64,000 nucleotides of DNA from Anaerolineae bacterium (GTDB lineage: Bacteria; Chloroflexota; Anaerolineae; UBA4142; SHND01): positions 62,001 through 126,000 of the forward strand of contig JADZCJ010000044.1 in the NCBI GenBank assembly GCA_020851635.1, written 5' to 3'. The notes beneath the pieces are model-generated. The model was not told the DNA's origin and did not search any database. It saw only the letters and a program-made list of their open reading frames with translations. Within the stretch, counting starts at the first letter, position 1. Each line of letters opens with the position of its first letter. This document shows, in pieces, positions 7,955 through 16,999 of the stretch. The position numbers and the translations under genes were made by a program.

Positions 7955-9496
7955 ATGATTATCCCGAGCATGCTGCTCAAAAAATTGTATACTCTGGGCA
8001 GTCTGAAAAACGCGCAAGACGGCGTCCAATTTGCCGTCAAAAATCGTCTGAGTGATGTGGAACTCGTTGGATTGCGAAAAATTGCGGTGGACGGCAAGGA
8101 GGCGCCTTTGGATTCGCTCCGGCTCACGCTTGGGGACGGTCGCGTGCTCACCCCCTCCCAGATCACCTCCGCCGCGCCGCTTGCCTTTCCTCTGCGTTCC
8201 AGCATCACCGTCCAGACAAAACTCTCACCTCTCGCCAAAGGCAAACACGAACTCGAAATCGCCTTTGAAGCAAAAGGGTTTGGCAAAATCCAGTTCAAAG
8301 TCGAGGACTCGATCAGCGACCAGGTCAAGGGCGGCGTTCGCATTCCGCGCGACGAAAACGACGATTATGCCCCCGGCGTGATCAAACAGCGCCAGCAGCT
8401 GGTCGAATCCTTTGCCGGGGTCAAACTCGACCACCTTGCCAAATATTCGTTCGACCCGCACATTGGCAAAGGCAACATCGAACACTTTGTCGGCGTGGCG
8501 CAAATTCCCATCGGGCTGGCGGGACCCGTCCGCATCAACGGAGAGCACGCTCAGGGCGATTTTCTCATTCCCCTCGCCACCACCGAAGGCACGCTTGTCG
8601 CCTCGTACAATCGCGGCATCAAAATCATGAACCTTTCGGGCGGCATTACGACGACCATCGTCGGCGATGCGATGCAGCGCGCGCCCGTGTTTGTCTTTGG
8701 CAACGCCCGCCAGGCGCGCGAATTTGTCGCGTGGGTCAACGACAACTTTGCCGTCATCAAAGAACAGGCGGACGGCACCTCGTCCGTCGCGCGCTTGCAG
8801 GATATTGATTCATATCTGTCCAACAAGTTCGCGTTTCTCCGTTTCAACTATAAAACGGGGGATGCCGCAGGACAAAACATGGTCGGGCGCGCCACCTTTG
8901 CCGCGTGCAGCTGGATCATTGACAATTACGCGGGCATCACCAACTTTTATCTCGAATCCAATTTCGCCACCGACAAAAAAGCATCGTGGATCAATATCGC
9001 GCGCACGCGCGGCAAGCGCGTCACCGCCGAAGCCACCGTCAAGCGCGACGTGCTGATCGAGCATATGCGCGTCGAACCCGAAAAACTCTTTTACCATTAC
9101 GGCGTCGCCAACATTGGCGGGTTTATGTCCGGCGTCAACAACAACGGCGCCCATTCCGCCAATGGCATTACTGCCATGTTCATCGCAACCGGGCAGGACG
9201 TCGCAAATGTGTCCGAATCCTCCGCGGGCATGGTGTACTGCGAACTCACCAAGGACGGCGACCTGTATATGTCAATCACCATTCCCTCGTTGATTGTTGC
9301 GACATACGGTGGCGGCACGGGACTGGCGACGCAAAAGGAATGTCTGAGCATTCTCGACTGTGTGGGCAAGGGCAAGGTCAACAAACTCGCGGAAATTGTC
9401 GCCGCGGTCGCGTTAGCGGGCGAAATCTCGCTGGCGGCGGCGATCTCGTCCAGTGACTGGGTCTCGTCGCACGAAAAATACGGGCGGAATCGTTAA
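7955..9496 (+). CDS. hmgA: HMG-CoA reductase with extra N-terminal domain
   Basis: 513 residues. It reduces HMG-CoA to mevalonate with NAD(P)H, the committed step of the mevalonate isoprenoid route. All four class I catalytic residues can be placed: Glu211 in ATTEGT, Lys341/342 in TDKKAS, Asp415 in GQDVANV and His506 in the C-terminal SSHEKYGRNR. The dinucleotide-binding GDAAGQNM (302-309) and YGGGTG (451-456) are also present. Residues 1-125 are not part of the usual soluble reductase: they read as beta-strand-rich with no membrane segments, so the fusion is a soluble accessory domain. AGGAG lies 7 bases before the ATG. No other mevalonate gene is in the window. Confidence 0.92.
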   Translation: MIIPSMLLKKLYTLGSLKNAQDGVQFAVKNRLSDVELVGLRKIAVDGKEAPLDSLRLTLGDGRVLTPSQITSAAPLAFPLRSSITVQTKLSPLAKGKHELEIAFEAKGFGKIQFKVEDSISDQVKGGVRIPRDENDDYAPGVIKQRQQLVESFAGVKLDHLAKYSFDPHIGKGNIEHFVGVAQIPIGLAGPVRINGEHAQGDFLIPLATTEGTLVASYNRGIKIMNLSGGITTTIVGDAMQRAPVFVFGNARQAREFVAWVNDNFAVIKEQADGTSSVARLQDIDSYLSNKFAFLRFNYKTGDAAGQNMVGRATFAACSWIIDNYAGITNFYLESNFATDKKASWINIARTRGKRVTAEATVKRDVLIEHMRVEPEKLFYHYGVANIGGFMSGVNNNGAHSANGITAMFIATGQDVANVSESSAGMVYCELTKDGDLYMSITIPSLIVATYGGGTGLATQKECLSILDCVGKGKVNKLAEIVAAVALAGEISLAAAISSSDWVSSHEKYGRNR

Positions 9497-9525
9497 CGCT
9501 GGCTGCGCACAGAGACGCCAGATGC

Positions 9526-9562
9526 AAATCGAGCCATGCGGCGCTGCCGCATGGCTCGATTT
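9526..9562. terminator. Bidirectional terminator
   Basis: Perfect 17-bp stem (AAATCGAGCCATGCGGC and its complement) with a 3-base loop, between the convergent reductase and acyl-CoA dehydrogenase genes. The right arm touches the dehydrogenase stop codon. Confidence 0.85.
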
Positions 9563-11021
9563 ATCGGCTCAGCGCCCGCGCCGCCCAGCCCGCGAGCTCT
9601 CGAAAGAGAGCTTCGCCCCGCGATTCCATCTCGTCCTGCTCCAGCGCCAGCAGCGCGTTCACACGCGCTTGCAAATCGCGCACCTCGTTGGCGTCCCCGT
9701 GTTCCCCCAATTCGCTAAACAAGCGCTCATGCGCCCGCTTGCGTTTCATCACCTCCAGCGCATCCAGAATTTGACGATGCGGCGCGCCTTCCCAAATCCC
9801 CAGAATCATGCTCTCGCGCAGCAGCCGTTCGACGGGAAATTCATCCAACACTCCCGCGCTGCCATGAACTTCTATCGCCCACTTGCTCGTCTGCGCCGCA
9901 AATTCCGCCGTGTGATATTTGGCGAGATGTGCCACCAGTCGAAACAGGTGATACCTTTCCGAATACGGCGGCTTTTCCAAATACACCTCGTTCAATAGCT
10001 CCACAGCGTGCCAAGCTAACCCAAACGCGCCCTTGAGCGCGCGCGTCCGCTCCTCCAATTGCGCGCGCAGCAGCGGCTGCTCGATCAACGGCTTGCCAAA
10101 CACCACCCGCCCGCGCGCAAAATGGACCGCCTCTGCCAGCGCGCGCTGTGCCACCGCCACACTGCCAACGCTGTTGGCAACGCGCGAGAGATTTAGCGCT
10201 TCGAGAATCAGATAAATGCCCGCTTCAGTTGTGCCCAAAAGATACGCTTCGCTCGCGCGCAGCTCTACTTCGCCGGTCGGCACCGAACGCGTCGCGTTTT
10301 TTGGTTTCAGCCGCCGCACGTGATAGTTGAGCGTCCCGTCCTCTCGCAGTCGCGGCGTCAGAAACAACGCCAACCCGCGCACGCCGCTCGCCGCGCCCTC
10401 GGGGCGCGCGGCAACGACCGCCAACTCGGCGCCCACATTACTGCAAAAGAATTTGTCGCCGTCCAGATACCAGCGCTCGCCCTCGCGACGGGCGACGGTT
10501 TCCACATTCGCGCCCAGATCGCTGCCGCCGCGCGCCTCGGTCATCCACGTCGCGCCCTGCCACACACCCGCATCGCGCGCCATCATGCGCGGCAAAAAAC
10601 GCGCACACACATCCCGCGCGCCGTATTTGAACAGCGGAATCGCGGTGGACATGGAAACGGTATACGGACAATACAGCCCCGAATCAAAGAACGAAGTCAC
10701 ATACCCGATTTGATACGAGGACCGGAGCGAACGTTCCTCAAAAATCCGCCATATCACACCGGCGGAATATCCCTGCTGCAGCATCGTCCAATATTCGGGC
10801 GGATACAAAATCTCGTCCACCCGCGCGCCAAAACGATCGAACATGCGGAGCGGCGGCGTGCCCGCGCGGTCCACGGACTCGGAAATCGCCTGTCCCGTTT
10901 CACGCCACCACGCTTCATACGCCTCCAGCTCGGCGCGGAGCGCTCCGTCCGCCCCAATTTCCAGACCCAGCTCGCCGCCCCATTCTCGGAGCAGCCGTGT
11001 CGGTGAATCCATTTCTGCCAT
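9561..11021 (-). CDS. AidB-like acyl-CoA dehydrogenase
   Basis: 486 residues with acyl-CoA dehydrogenase architecture. MTEARGGSDLGAN (about 158-170) is the FAD-binding signature, VFGKPLIEQPLLR is the middle of the C-terminal helical domain, and VHGSAGVLDEFPVERLLRE...IWEG is the end of the active-site region. The GGSD-type motif, the long N-terminal domain and the IWEG ending resemble the AidB/ACAD11 branch more than short-chain enzymes. AidB is DNA-associated in E. coli, but the substrate here is not predictable. GGAGCAACAG precedes the ATG; an internal Met4 is an alternative start. It is monocistronic. Confidence 0.85.
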   Translation of the reverse strand: MAEMDSPTRLLREWGGELGLEIGADGALRAELEAYEAWWRETGQAISESVDRAGTPPLRMFDRFGARVDEILYPPEYWTMLQQGYSAGVIWRIFEERSLRSSYQIGYVTSFFDSGLYCPYTVSMSTAIPLFKYGARDVCARFLPRMMARDAGVWQGATWMTEARGGSDLGANVETVARREGERWYLDGDKFFCSNVGAELAVVAARPEGAASGVRGLALFLTPRLREDGTLNYHVRRLKPKNATRSVPTGEVELRASEAYLLGTTEAGIYLILEALNLSRVANSVGSVAVAQRALAEAVHFARGRVVFGKPLIEQPLLRAQLEERTRALKGAFGLAWHAVELLNEVYLEKPPYSERYHLFRLVAHLAKYHTAEFAAQTSKWAIEVHGSAGVLDEFPVERLLRESMILGIWEGAPHRQILDALEVMKRKRAHERLFSELGEHGDANEVRDLQARVNALLALEQDEMESRGEALFRELAGWAARALSR

Positions 11022-11120
11022 CTGTTGCTCCAGCAGTTTGTCAGAGTGAAATCAAATGATAGTTATCTTTGAGTTGCTGCGATACGCGTTTTTGGTTTCA
11101 AACGAGGTCTCTTGGACAAT

Positions 11121-11513
11121 CTATGCCGCCTCGCCCATGACGCGCGCGACCCCCACAACAATCAGCACGATCACTGCCAGCACGATCAGAGAATTGTTTC
11201 GCAGCGCCGTGTTGTCATCGCGCTTGCCCCAACGCGAGGTCAAATGCGCCAGGACGACTGCCACCACCATGATAACGGCGTGTTCGAGAGCCACACGCAG
11301 CGGAACATTGTTGATTGCATACAACACCAGCAGGACCACGCCCAAAAGCGCCTGCACGTCGAGCACCGAAACAAACCCAAGCCGCAAGCGTCCATCGAGC
11401 GTATCGGGGCTTTTTTTTCGGAGCCAGCCCCATCCAAATTTCACCAGCGCCACTAATGCGACCACAACCACCACCCACCGCCACAACGAATGTAACATCA
11501 ACACGAATTCCAT
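11121..11513 (-). CDS. Four-helix membrane protein
   Basis: 130 residues with four predicted transmembrane helices and an N-terminal LHSLWRW motif before the first helix, which I recognise from a conserved family of small unannotated membrane proteins. A basic loop (WLRKKSPD) follows helix 1, and the C-terminal helix ends in VMGEAA. GGGAG lies 8 bases before the start. No function can be assigned. It stands alone, 99 bases from the acyl-CoA dehydrogenase start. Confidence 0.7.
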   Translation of the reverse strand: MEFVLMLHSLWRWVVVVVALVALVKFGWGWLRKKSPDTLDGRLRLGFVSVLDVQALLGVVLLVLYAINNVPLRVALEHAVIMVVAVVLAHLTSRWGKRDDNTALRNNSLIVLAVIVLIVVGVARVMGEAA

Positions 11514-11536
11514 CTCATGCTCCCAATTGATTTTTT

Positions 11537-11585
11537 TGACGTCTGACGTTTGACACTTGGCGTGTGCCGTTCGTCATTTGTCGCT
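11537..11585. repeat. Heptamer tandem repeat, TGACGTY type
   Basis: Seven consecutive 7-base units (TGACGTC, TGACGTT, TGACACT, TGGCGTG, TGCCGTT, CGTCATT, TGTCGCT) in the ~395-base gap between the membrane protein and the UPF0261 gene. Confidence 0.7.
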
Positions 11586-11616
11586 CTATCCGACTTTTTT
11601 TCTCTGCATCATCATA

Positions 11617-11644
11617 AATCAAAAACCGAAAATCAAAAATTAGC
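11617..11644. repeat. Heptamer tandem repeat, AATCAAA type
   Basis: Four 7-base units (AATCAAA, AACCGAA, AATCAAA, AATTAGC) in the same gap, 30 bases after the TGACGTY block. The unit is close to the AATCAGN units inside E1alpha. Confidence 0.6.
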
Positions 11645-11732
11645 AAGGAGCGAACGCTGTTTCGTTCCCCGCCCGGCGCCCTGCGAAAGCGTGCCGCGCG
11701 CATAATCAAGAATATAACGCACACCCCACCCC

Positions 11733-11760
11733 TTGACGCCGCGTATGGACAGTCTATACT
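11733..11760 (+). promoter_or_regulatory. Strong sigma-70-like promoter of the nine-gene operon
   Basis: TTGACG (11733-11738), a 16-base spacer and TATACT (11755-11760). Transcription would begin near 11767, giving a leader of about 140 bases before the UPF0261 start. The leader holds a GC-rich hairpin-prone segment and a run of ten T (about 11849-11859). Confidence 0.65.
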
Positions 11761-11909
11761 TGTATTCTGATGCCCGGATGAATGACGGGACCCTGCTGCG
11801 CCGCGGCGTAAATATCGGCACGACCATGCATCAAAAAGTGAACGTCTTTTTTTTTTCTCGACCGCTCTGACGCAATCCCTCAACCCGACGACACTGTGGA
11901 GGATAACCC

Positions 11910-13130
11910 ATGAGTGGCAAAACCATTGCCGTGCTGGCGACGCTGGACACCAAAGGCACTGAAGCCCGATACCTGCGCGCACAGATCGAATCACTCGGCG
12001 ACAGCGCCCTGCTCATTGACACAGGCGTAACCGGTGCCCCCGCCGAGCGCGCCGACATTACGCGCGAACAGGTCGCCCAGGCGGGCGGCACACCGCTCGC
12101 CACCCTCCTCGAACATCCCGACCGCGAGATTGCCGCGCCCGTCATGGCGAGCGGCGCGACCAAAATCGTCGGCGACCTCCAGCGCGAGGGTAAAATTCAC
12201 GCCATTCTCGGGATAGGCGGCACACAGGGCACCACGCTCGCGACCAAAGCCATGCGCGCCCTGCCCTACGGATTCCCAAAGGTGATGGTCTCCACCATGG
12301 CATCGGGCAACGTCGCGCCCTGGGTGGATATTCGCGATATAACCATGATGTTCTCGGTCACGGATATTCTTGGGCTGAATCCGGTGATGCGAAAAATCCT
12401 CGCCAATGCCGCCGCCGCCGCTTGCGGCATGGCAAACTCGCCCGTCGTGATAGAACGGCGCGACAAACCACTCGTCGGCATCACCACCGTCGGCATTACG
12501 ACCAGGGGCGCGATGAAAGCGATCGAGGTGCTTGAGCGCGCGGGATACGAGACGATTGTCTTTCACGCCATCGGTCCGGGCGGACGCGCGATGGAGCAGT
12601 TGATGCGCGAAGGGGTCATCGGCGCGGTGTTGGACTATTCGACCATCGAGGTCTCTAACGAAATGCACCACGCGCTGCTCGCGGGGGGTCCCGACCGTCT
12701 CACCACGGCGGGCAAATTGGGTTTGCCACAAGTGCTGGCGCCGGGCGCAATCGAAGTGCTGGTTTTTAACGAGCCGGAGACCGTGCCGCCGCCGTTCAAC
12801 ACGCGCAAGCTCATTCGCCACAGCCCGCAAATCACGGATGTGCGGCTCAATCGTGAGGAGATGGCGGCGGTGGGGCGCGAAGTGGCAAAGCGACTCGAGC
12901 ACACCACCACCGATGCGGTCTTTATGATTCCCACGAGCGGCTATGACTCGTATGCAGTCGAGGGTGAAGGATTCCACGACCCCGAGGCGGACAAGGCGTT
13001 CGTACAAGAACTGAAAAAGAATCTTGCGCCCAACATCCGGGTGGTCGAACGCGCCACGCACATTGACGACCCCGCCTTTGCGACCGAGGCAGCACACACA
13101 TTGATTCAAATGATCGAGGCGCGCTCGTGA
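11910..13130 (+). CDS. UPF0261 / Tm-1-like ATP-binding protein
   Basis: 406 residues matching the UPF0261 family, the bacterial counterpart of the N-terminal ATP-binding domain of the plant virus-resistance protein Tm-1. Typical blocks are VLATLDTKGTEARYLR at 8-23, LGIGGTQGTTLATKAM near 91-106, and FHAIGPGGRAMEQLM near 217-231. Tm-1 binds ATP; the bacterial enzyme's reaction is unknown to me. GGAGG precedes the ATG. Tm-1's second half, a PEP-hydrolase-like TIM barrel, is encoded two genes downstream here, so the pair probably works together. First gene of the operon. Confidence 0.9.
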   Translation: MSGKTIAVLATLDTKGTEARYLRAQIESLGDSALLIDTGVTGAPAERADITREQVAQAGGTPLATLLEHPDREIAAPVMASGATKIVGDLQREGKIHAILGIGGTQGTTLATKAMRALPYGFPKVMVSTMASGNVAPWVDIRDITMMFSVTDILGLNPVMRKILANAAAAACGMANSPVVIERRDKPLVGITTVGITTRGAMKAIEVLERAGYETIVFHAIGPGGRAMEQLMREGVIGAVLDYSTIEVSNEMHHALLAGGPDRLTTAGKLGLPQVLAPGAIEVLVFNEPETVPPPFNTRKLIRHSPQITDVRLNREEMAAVGREVAKRLEHTTTDAVFMIPTSGYDSYAVEGEGFHDPEADKAFVQELKKNLAPNIRVVERATHIDDPAFATEAAHTLIQMIEARS

Positions 13131-13150
13131 CAGTGATTCTCACTGTCACG
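13126..13150 (+). other. Perfect hairpin over the UPF0261 stop codon
   Basis: CGTGACAGTGA (13126-13136) pairs with TCACTGTCACG (13140-13150) around a 3-base loop and contains the TGA stop. No T-run follows, so it is more likely an mRNA-stability or coupling element than a terminator. Confidence 0.6.
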
Positions 13151-13176
13151 ACGCCTCCCAAACAGAGGCGGTCACC

Positions 13177-14403
13177 GTGACCGAAACTATCAACACCCTC
13201 ATCATCGGCGGCGGGCAGGCGGGTCTCGCCCTCAGTTACCTTTTATTGCAAAAGGGACACCCCCATCTCATCATCGAACAAGCGGCACAGCCCGCCGAAG
13301 CGTGGCGCAAGCAGCGTTGGGACACGTTCACTTTTGTAACGCCCAACTGGTCAATCCAAATGCCGGGGGGCGAGTATGACGGTCCCGACCCCGACGGTTT
13401 TTTGCCGCGCGGCGAAATTGTTGCCTATTTCGAAAACTATGTCCGACGTCACAACCTGCCCATCCGCTATAATGTGCGCGCGACCGGGCTTGGCAAAACG
13501 GACGATACGTTCCGCGTCGAAACCACGACGGACACGTTCGAGGCGAAAAATGTCGTCATTGCGACGGGTCTCTTTCAGAAACCAAAACTGCCCGCGTTCA
13601 GCAAAAACATCGCCCCGTCTATCCGACAACTGCACTCGGGCGAATACCGCAATTCGGCTGCGCTTGCGCCGGGCGCCGTTTTGGTCATTGGCAGCGGACA
13701 GTCGGGCTGTCAGATTGCAGAAGAGTTGTATCAGAGCGGGCGCAAAGTGTTCATGAGCACAGGCAAGGCGCCGCGCGTGCCGCGCCGCTACCGGGGCAAG
13801 GACATTGTGGCATGGCTCGATTTGATCGGCTTTCTCAGTGTGACCGCTGACCAACTCCCTTCGCCTCGCGCCAAATTCGCCGCGAACCCACAAGCCACAG
13901 GCAAAGACGGCGGACATGATATCAACCTGCATCAGTTCGTGCGCGATGGGGTCAATTTGTTCGGACACATCCGAGACGCCTCGGAAACGCGCGTCTCTTT
14001 TGCTCCGGACCTGTACGAAAACCTCAAGAGCAATGACAATTCCGAGCGTGAAATTGTCAAAATGATTGATGACTATATTATCCGTACGGGGTTGACTGTG
14101 TCGCCGGAAACCCATCTCGAGCCGCTGACCGATGGGTATCAAGTCCCACTCGCCACCGAATTGGATTTGGGCGCGCACAACATCACAACCATCATCTGGT
14201 CAAATGGCTATACTTTTGATTTTTCGTGGCTGTCTTTTCCAATCTTTGATCAGGAGGGTTATCCGGTCCAAACGCGCGGCGTTACCGCCGTGCGGGGGCT
14301 TTATTTTCTCGGATTGCATTTTCTCCACAACCGCAAATCCGCCACCTTGCTGGGCATCGGCGAGGACGCGACCTATTTGGCTGAACAGATGGAAAAATCC
14401 TGA
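13177..14403 (+). CDS. Flavin-dependent monooxygenase (FMO/BVMO-like)
   Basis: 408 residues with two Rossmann fingerprints: GGGQAG (11-16) for FAD and GSGQSG (172-177) for NAD(P)H. An IATG motif lies near 128-131, and the closing strand LYFLGLHFLH...ATLLGIGEDA is the FAD-contact segment of the family. Such proteins insert oxygen into C, N or S substrates. The FxGxxxH fingerprint of true Baeyer-Villiger enzymes is not clear, so the specific class is open. The start is GTG, with AGAGGCGG upstream. The stop shares a base with the next ATG (TGATG), so it is coupled to the PEP-hydrolase-like gene. It sits between the two Tm-1 halves. Confidence 0.85.
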   Translation: MTETINTLIIGGGQAGLALSYLLLQKGHPHLIIEQAAQPAEAWRKQRWDTFTFVTPNWSIQMPGGEYDGPDPDGFLPRGEIVAYFENYVRRHNLPIRYNVRATGLGKTDDTFRVETTTDTFEAKNVVIATGLFQKPKLPAFSKNIAPSIRQLHSGEYRNSAALAPGAVLVIGSGQSGCQIAEELYQSGRKVFMSTGKAPRVPRRYRGKDIVAWLDLIGFLSVTADQLPSPRAKFAANPQATGKDGGHDINLHQFVRDGVNLFGHIRDASETRVSFAPDLYENLKSNDNSEREIVKMIDDYIIRTGLTVSPETHLEPLTDGYQVPLATELDLGAHNITTIIWSNGYTFDFSWLSFPIFDQEGYPVQTRGVTAVRGLYFLGLHFLHNRKSATLLGIGEDATYLAEQMEKS

Positions 14404-15245
14404 TGGCAAAACGTTACATCCGCCGGGAATTTCTTGACCGCCTCCGCTCCGAAATCGCGCGCGGCAAGCCGCTCGTCATGACGGGCGCGGGCAACGGCAT
14501 CGCCGCGAAATTTATCGAACGCGGCGGCGTGGACATTCTCGGCGTTTACAACACGGGCTATTTTCGGATGCAGGGCTATGGCTCGCTCGCGGGGATGCTG
14601 CCGATGGCGGATGCCAACGAAATGGTCTATAACATGGGTCGGCGCCAAGTGCTGCCGCAAGTGCAAGAGACGCCCGTGATTGCGGGGCTGAACGGCGTGG
14701 ACGTTTTGCGCGACATGCGGTTGTTCCTGGACGACTGCAAGCGCATCGGTTTTTCCGGCGTCCACAATTTCCCCACCGTCGCCTGGTTCGACGGCGATTT
14801 TCGCAAAACGCTCGAAGCGACCGGACTTGGCTATCAGCACGAAATCAATATGCTCAATCACGCGCGCGAACTCGACCTGCTCACCATCGGGTATGCGTTC
14901 AACGAGACCGACGCCGAGTTTCTGATGAAAAATGCTGCCCCCGACATTTTCATTTATCATGCGGGCATCACGCGCGGCGGCTCGACGGGCTATAGCGCGA
15001 GCCGGTCCCTGCAGGACATGGCAGCGCGTTCGCAAGCGCATTACGACCTCGCCAAACGCATCAAACCCGACGTCATTCTGCTCGCGCACGGCGCGGCATT
15101 GGTCAATCCCGACGACGCCCAATACATGCTCGACCACACCGAATGTCACGGCATCCAGCTCGGGTCCAGCATCGAGCGCATGGCGATCGAAGAACCTCTG
15201 CAAGCGCGCGCTGCGGCGTTCAAGAAAATTGCATTTTCAAAATGA
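14403..15245 (+). CDS. PEP-hydrolase-family TIM-barrel protein (Tm-1 C-terminal type)
   Basis: 280 residues of the 'phosphoenolpyruvate hydrolase' family, related to PEP mutase/isocitrate lyase barrels and to the C-terminal half of Tm-1. Visible blocks are GAGNGIAAKFIERGGVDILGVYNTG (22-46), an LNGVD motif near 96-100, GFSGVHNFPTVAWFDG (116-131) and the C-terminal LAHGAALVNPDDAQYML. The reaction of these bacterial proteins is unverified; C-C or P-C bond chemistry on a small oxoacid is a family-based guess. The ATG is fused to the monooxygenase stop. It is very probably a partner of the UPF0261 protein. Confidence 0.88.
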   Translation: MAKRYIRREFLDRLRSEIARGKPLVMTGAGNGIAAKFIERGGVDILGVYNTGYFRMQGYGSLAGMLPMADANEMVYNMGRRQVLPQVQETPVIAGLNGVDVLRDMRLFLDDCKRIGFSGVHNFPTVAWFDGDFRKTLEATGLGYQHEINMLNHARELDLLTIGYAFNETDAEFLMKNAAPDIFIYHAGITRGGSTGYSASRSLQDMAARSQAHYDLAKRIKPDVILLAHGAALVNPDDAQYMLDHTECHGIQLGSSIERMAIEEPLQARAAAFKKIAFSK

Positions 15246-15250
15246 AAGAG

Positions 15251-15290
15251 TGTGCGAGGTAAAGCCCGCGCGCGGGTTTTGTCTCGCACA
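15251..15290 (+). other. Nested intercistronic hairpin
   Basis: TGTGCGAG (15251-15258) pairs with CTCGCACA (15283-15290), enclosing the palindrome CCCGCGCGCGGG. No T-run follows. It may tune expression between the barrel gene and the downstream half of the operon. Confidence 0.5.
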
Positions 15291-15301
15291 TCCCACTCTC
15301 T

Positions 15302-15580
15302 ATGTGCCGATCCATTAAACAACTGCGCTATGCAAGCGCAGAGCCAACCGAACAAGAGCTATACGACGCTGCCCTGCAGTTTGTCCGCAAAGTCAGCGGC
15401 TTGCGCAAGCCATCCCGGCGCAACCAGAAAGCATTCGACCTCGCCGTGCAGGAAATCGCCGCATCAACGCTCAAACTGCTCGACAACCTCGTCGTTCTGC
15501 CGGCTCCTGTTCGCGCAAAAAACTCTGGCTTGCCCGCGCGCGAGGAGCAAGGCCGACGAGCCGGGGAGGTCAAACGATGA
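15302..15580 (+). CDS. DUF2277 protein
   Basis: 92 residues matching DUF2277, a small family of unknown function. The family start MCRSIKQL and the core LQFVRKVSGLRKPSRRNQKAFDLAV are both intact. The family's usual length is about 85-95 residues. The stop overlaps the next ATG by four bases (ATGA). Its steady place next to small enzymes in operons suggests a DNA- or cofactor-associated helper role, but nothing here proves it. Confidence 0.88.
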   Translation: MCRSIKQLRYASAEPTEQELYDAALQFVRKVSGLRKPSRRNQKAFDLAVQEIAASTLKLLDNLVVLPAPVRAKNSGLPAREEQGRRAGEVKR

Positions 15581-16038
15581 CCCAAGCGCATCCGTTGGAA
15601 CGATGGCATCAGTTGGTGGAGAATCGCTCGTTCAAAGAACTGGACGAGTTGTTGGCAGATGATGTGGTGTTTTACTCGCCGATTCTGTTCAAGCCACAAA
15701 ACGGCAAGACGCTCACTATGTTTTACCTGGCGGGCGCGCTCCAGGTACTGGGGAACGACCAGTTTCGATATGTGCGTGAAATTGTGGGCGCGCACGATGC
15801 GGTATTGGAATTTGAAACCGAGGTGGACGGTTTGTATATCAACGGCGTGGACCTGCTGCGGTGGAATGACTCGGGGCAGGTGACAGAATTCAAAGTGATG
15901 CTGCGCCCCCTCAAGGCGATTCAGATCGTGCAGGTGAAAATGGCGGAATTGCTGGCGCACGTGTCGGATAACAATAAAGAATCCAATTCTATGATCGAGG
16001 AGCACAAGAATGAACAAGGTCCGCTGGGGACAAATTAG
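15577..16038 (+). CDS. SnoaL-like (NTF2-fold) protein
   Basis: 153 residues with the NTF2/SnoaL pattern: an opening helix (PLERWHQLVENRSFKELDELLADDVVFYSP), a central strand block and the closing strand GVDLLRWNDSGQVTEFKVMLRPLKA. The fold serves as a polyketide cyclase, isomerase or dehydratase in catabolic clusters; the role here is not fixed. It overlaps DUF2277 by 4 bases and the Gfo/Idh gene by 29, so it is firmly inside the operon. The last ~20 residues (NNKESNSMIEEHKNEQ) are a hydrophilic tail that overlaps the next gene's ribosome-binding site. Confidence 0.8.
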   Translation: MTQAHPLERWHQLVENRSFKELDELLADDVVFYSPILFKPQNGKTLTMFYLAGALQVLGNDQFRYVREIVGAHDAVLEFETEVDGLYINGVDLLRWNDSGQVTEFKVMLRPLKAIQIVQVKMAELLAHVSDNNKESNSMIEEHKNEQGPLGTN

Positions 16039-16999
16039 CACTGCCGCAATTGGCACCGTCAAAGTCTTGCCGGGCATGAAAAAGAGCGCAAACGCCGAAA
16101 TCGTCGCCATTTGTTCGCGCGACCTGAAATCCGCCCAGACCGCCGCCCGCGCGCTTGGAATTCCAAAAGCATACGGCTCATACGAGGAGCTTTTGCGCGA
16201 CCCCGAGGTTGACGCGGTCTATAATCCTCTGCCCAATCACCTGCACGTGCCGTGGTCAATCAAGGCGCTCGAAGCGGGCAAGCACGTGCTGTGTGAGAAA
16301 CCGATCGCAATGAACGCCGCCGAAGCGCAAACGCTTTTGGACGCGTCCAAACGCTTTCCGCATCTCAAGATTATGGAAGCGTTCATGTATCGCCATCATC
16401 CGCAGTGGAAAAAGGCAAAACAGCTCGTGGATGACGGCAAGATCGGCGAGCTGCGGACGATCCATTCGTTCTTTTCATACTATAACAATGACCCCAAAAA
16501 CATCCGCAACCAGGCGGATATCGGCGGCGGCGGGTTGATGGACATTGGCTGTTACAACATATCCCTCTCGCGCTTTATTTTCGGCGCCGAGCCGGGGCGC
16601 GTGGTCAGCGTGGTGGAATACGACCCCACGCTCCACACAGACCGCCTCGTTTCGGGCATCCTGGACTTTGGGCGCGGCACCTCGACCTTTACCTGCTCCA
16701 CCCAGCTCAGCTCGTATCAACGCGTCAACATTTACGGCACCACCGGGCGTATCGAAATCGAAATTCCTTTTAACGCTCCGCCCGACCGTCCGTGCAAAAT
16801 ATGGCATCAGGCGGATGGCAAGCTTGAGGAAATTGTGTTTGACATTGCCGACCAGTACGGTTTGCAGGGACAAGCCATGTCTCTCGCAATTCTCAATGAC
16901 ACGCCCGTCCCCACCCCGCTCGAGGACGCCGTCGCCAATATGCGCGTCATTGATGCCATCCTCGCCAGCGGGCGCAGCAGCGCCTGGGTCACGCTCTAA
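16010..16999 (+). CDS. Gfo/Idh/MocA-family oxidoreductase
   Basis: 329 residues. The N-terminal Rossmann part (RWGQISTAAIG at 5-15) and the catalytic GKHVLCEKPIA (90-100) with the Lys of EKP at 97 are textbook. The C-terminal domain has the GGGGLMDIGCYNISLSRF substrate-binding helix, with Asp and Tyr/His-type contacts. Members oxidise sugars, inositols and dihydrodiols with NAD(P); the N-terminus resembles the xylose/dihydrodiol dehydrogenase branch. GAGGAG precedes the ATG at 16010, inside the end of the SnoaL-like gene. Confidence 0.88.
   Translation: MNKVRWGQISTAAIGTVKVLPGMKKSANAEIVAICSRDLKSAQTAARALGIPKAYGSYEELLRDPEVDAVYNPLPNHLHVPWSIKALEAGKHVLCEKPIAMNAAEAQTLLDASKRFPHLKIMEAFMYRHHPQWKKAKQLVDDGKIGELRTIHSFFSYYNNDPKNIRNQADIGGGGLMDIGCYNISLSRFIFGAEPGRVVSVVEYDPTLHTDRLVSGILDFGRGTSTFTCSTQLSSYQRVNIYGTTGRIEIEIPFNAPPDRPCKIWHQADGKLEEIVFDIADQYGLQGQAMSLAILNDTPVPTPLEDAVANMRVIDAILASGRSSAWVTL

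Noticed and set aside
11515-11994. 160-codon minus-strand frame in the gap before UPF0261
   Set aside because: It reads through heptamer repeats and the plus-strand promoter, has no ribosome-binding site and no recognisable domain.
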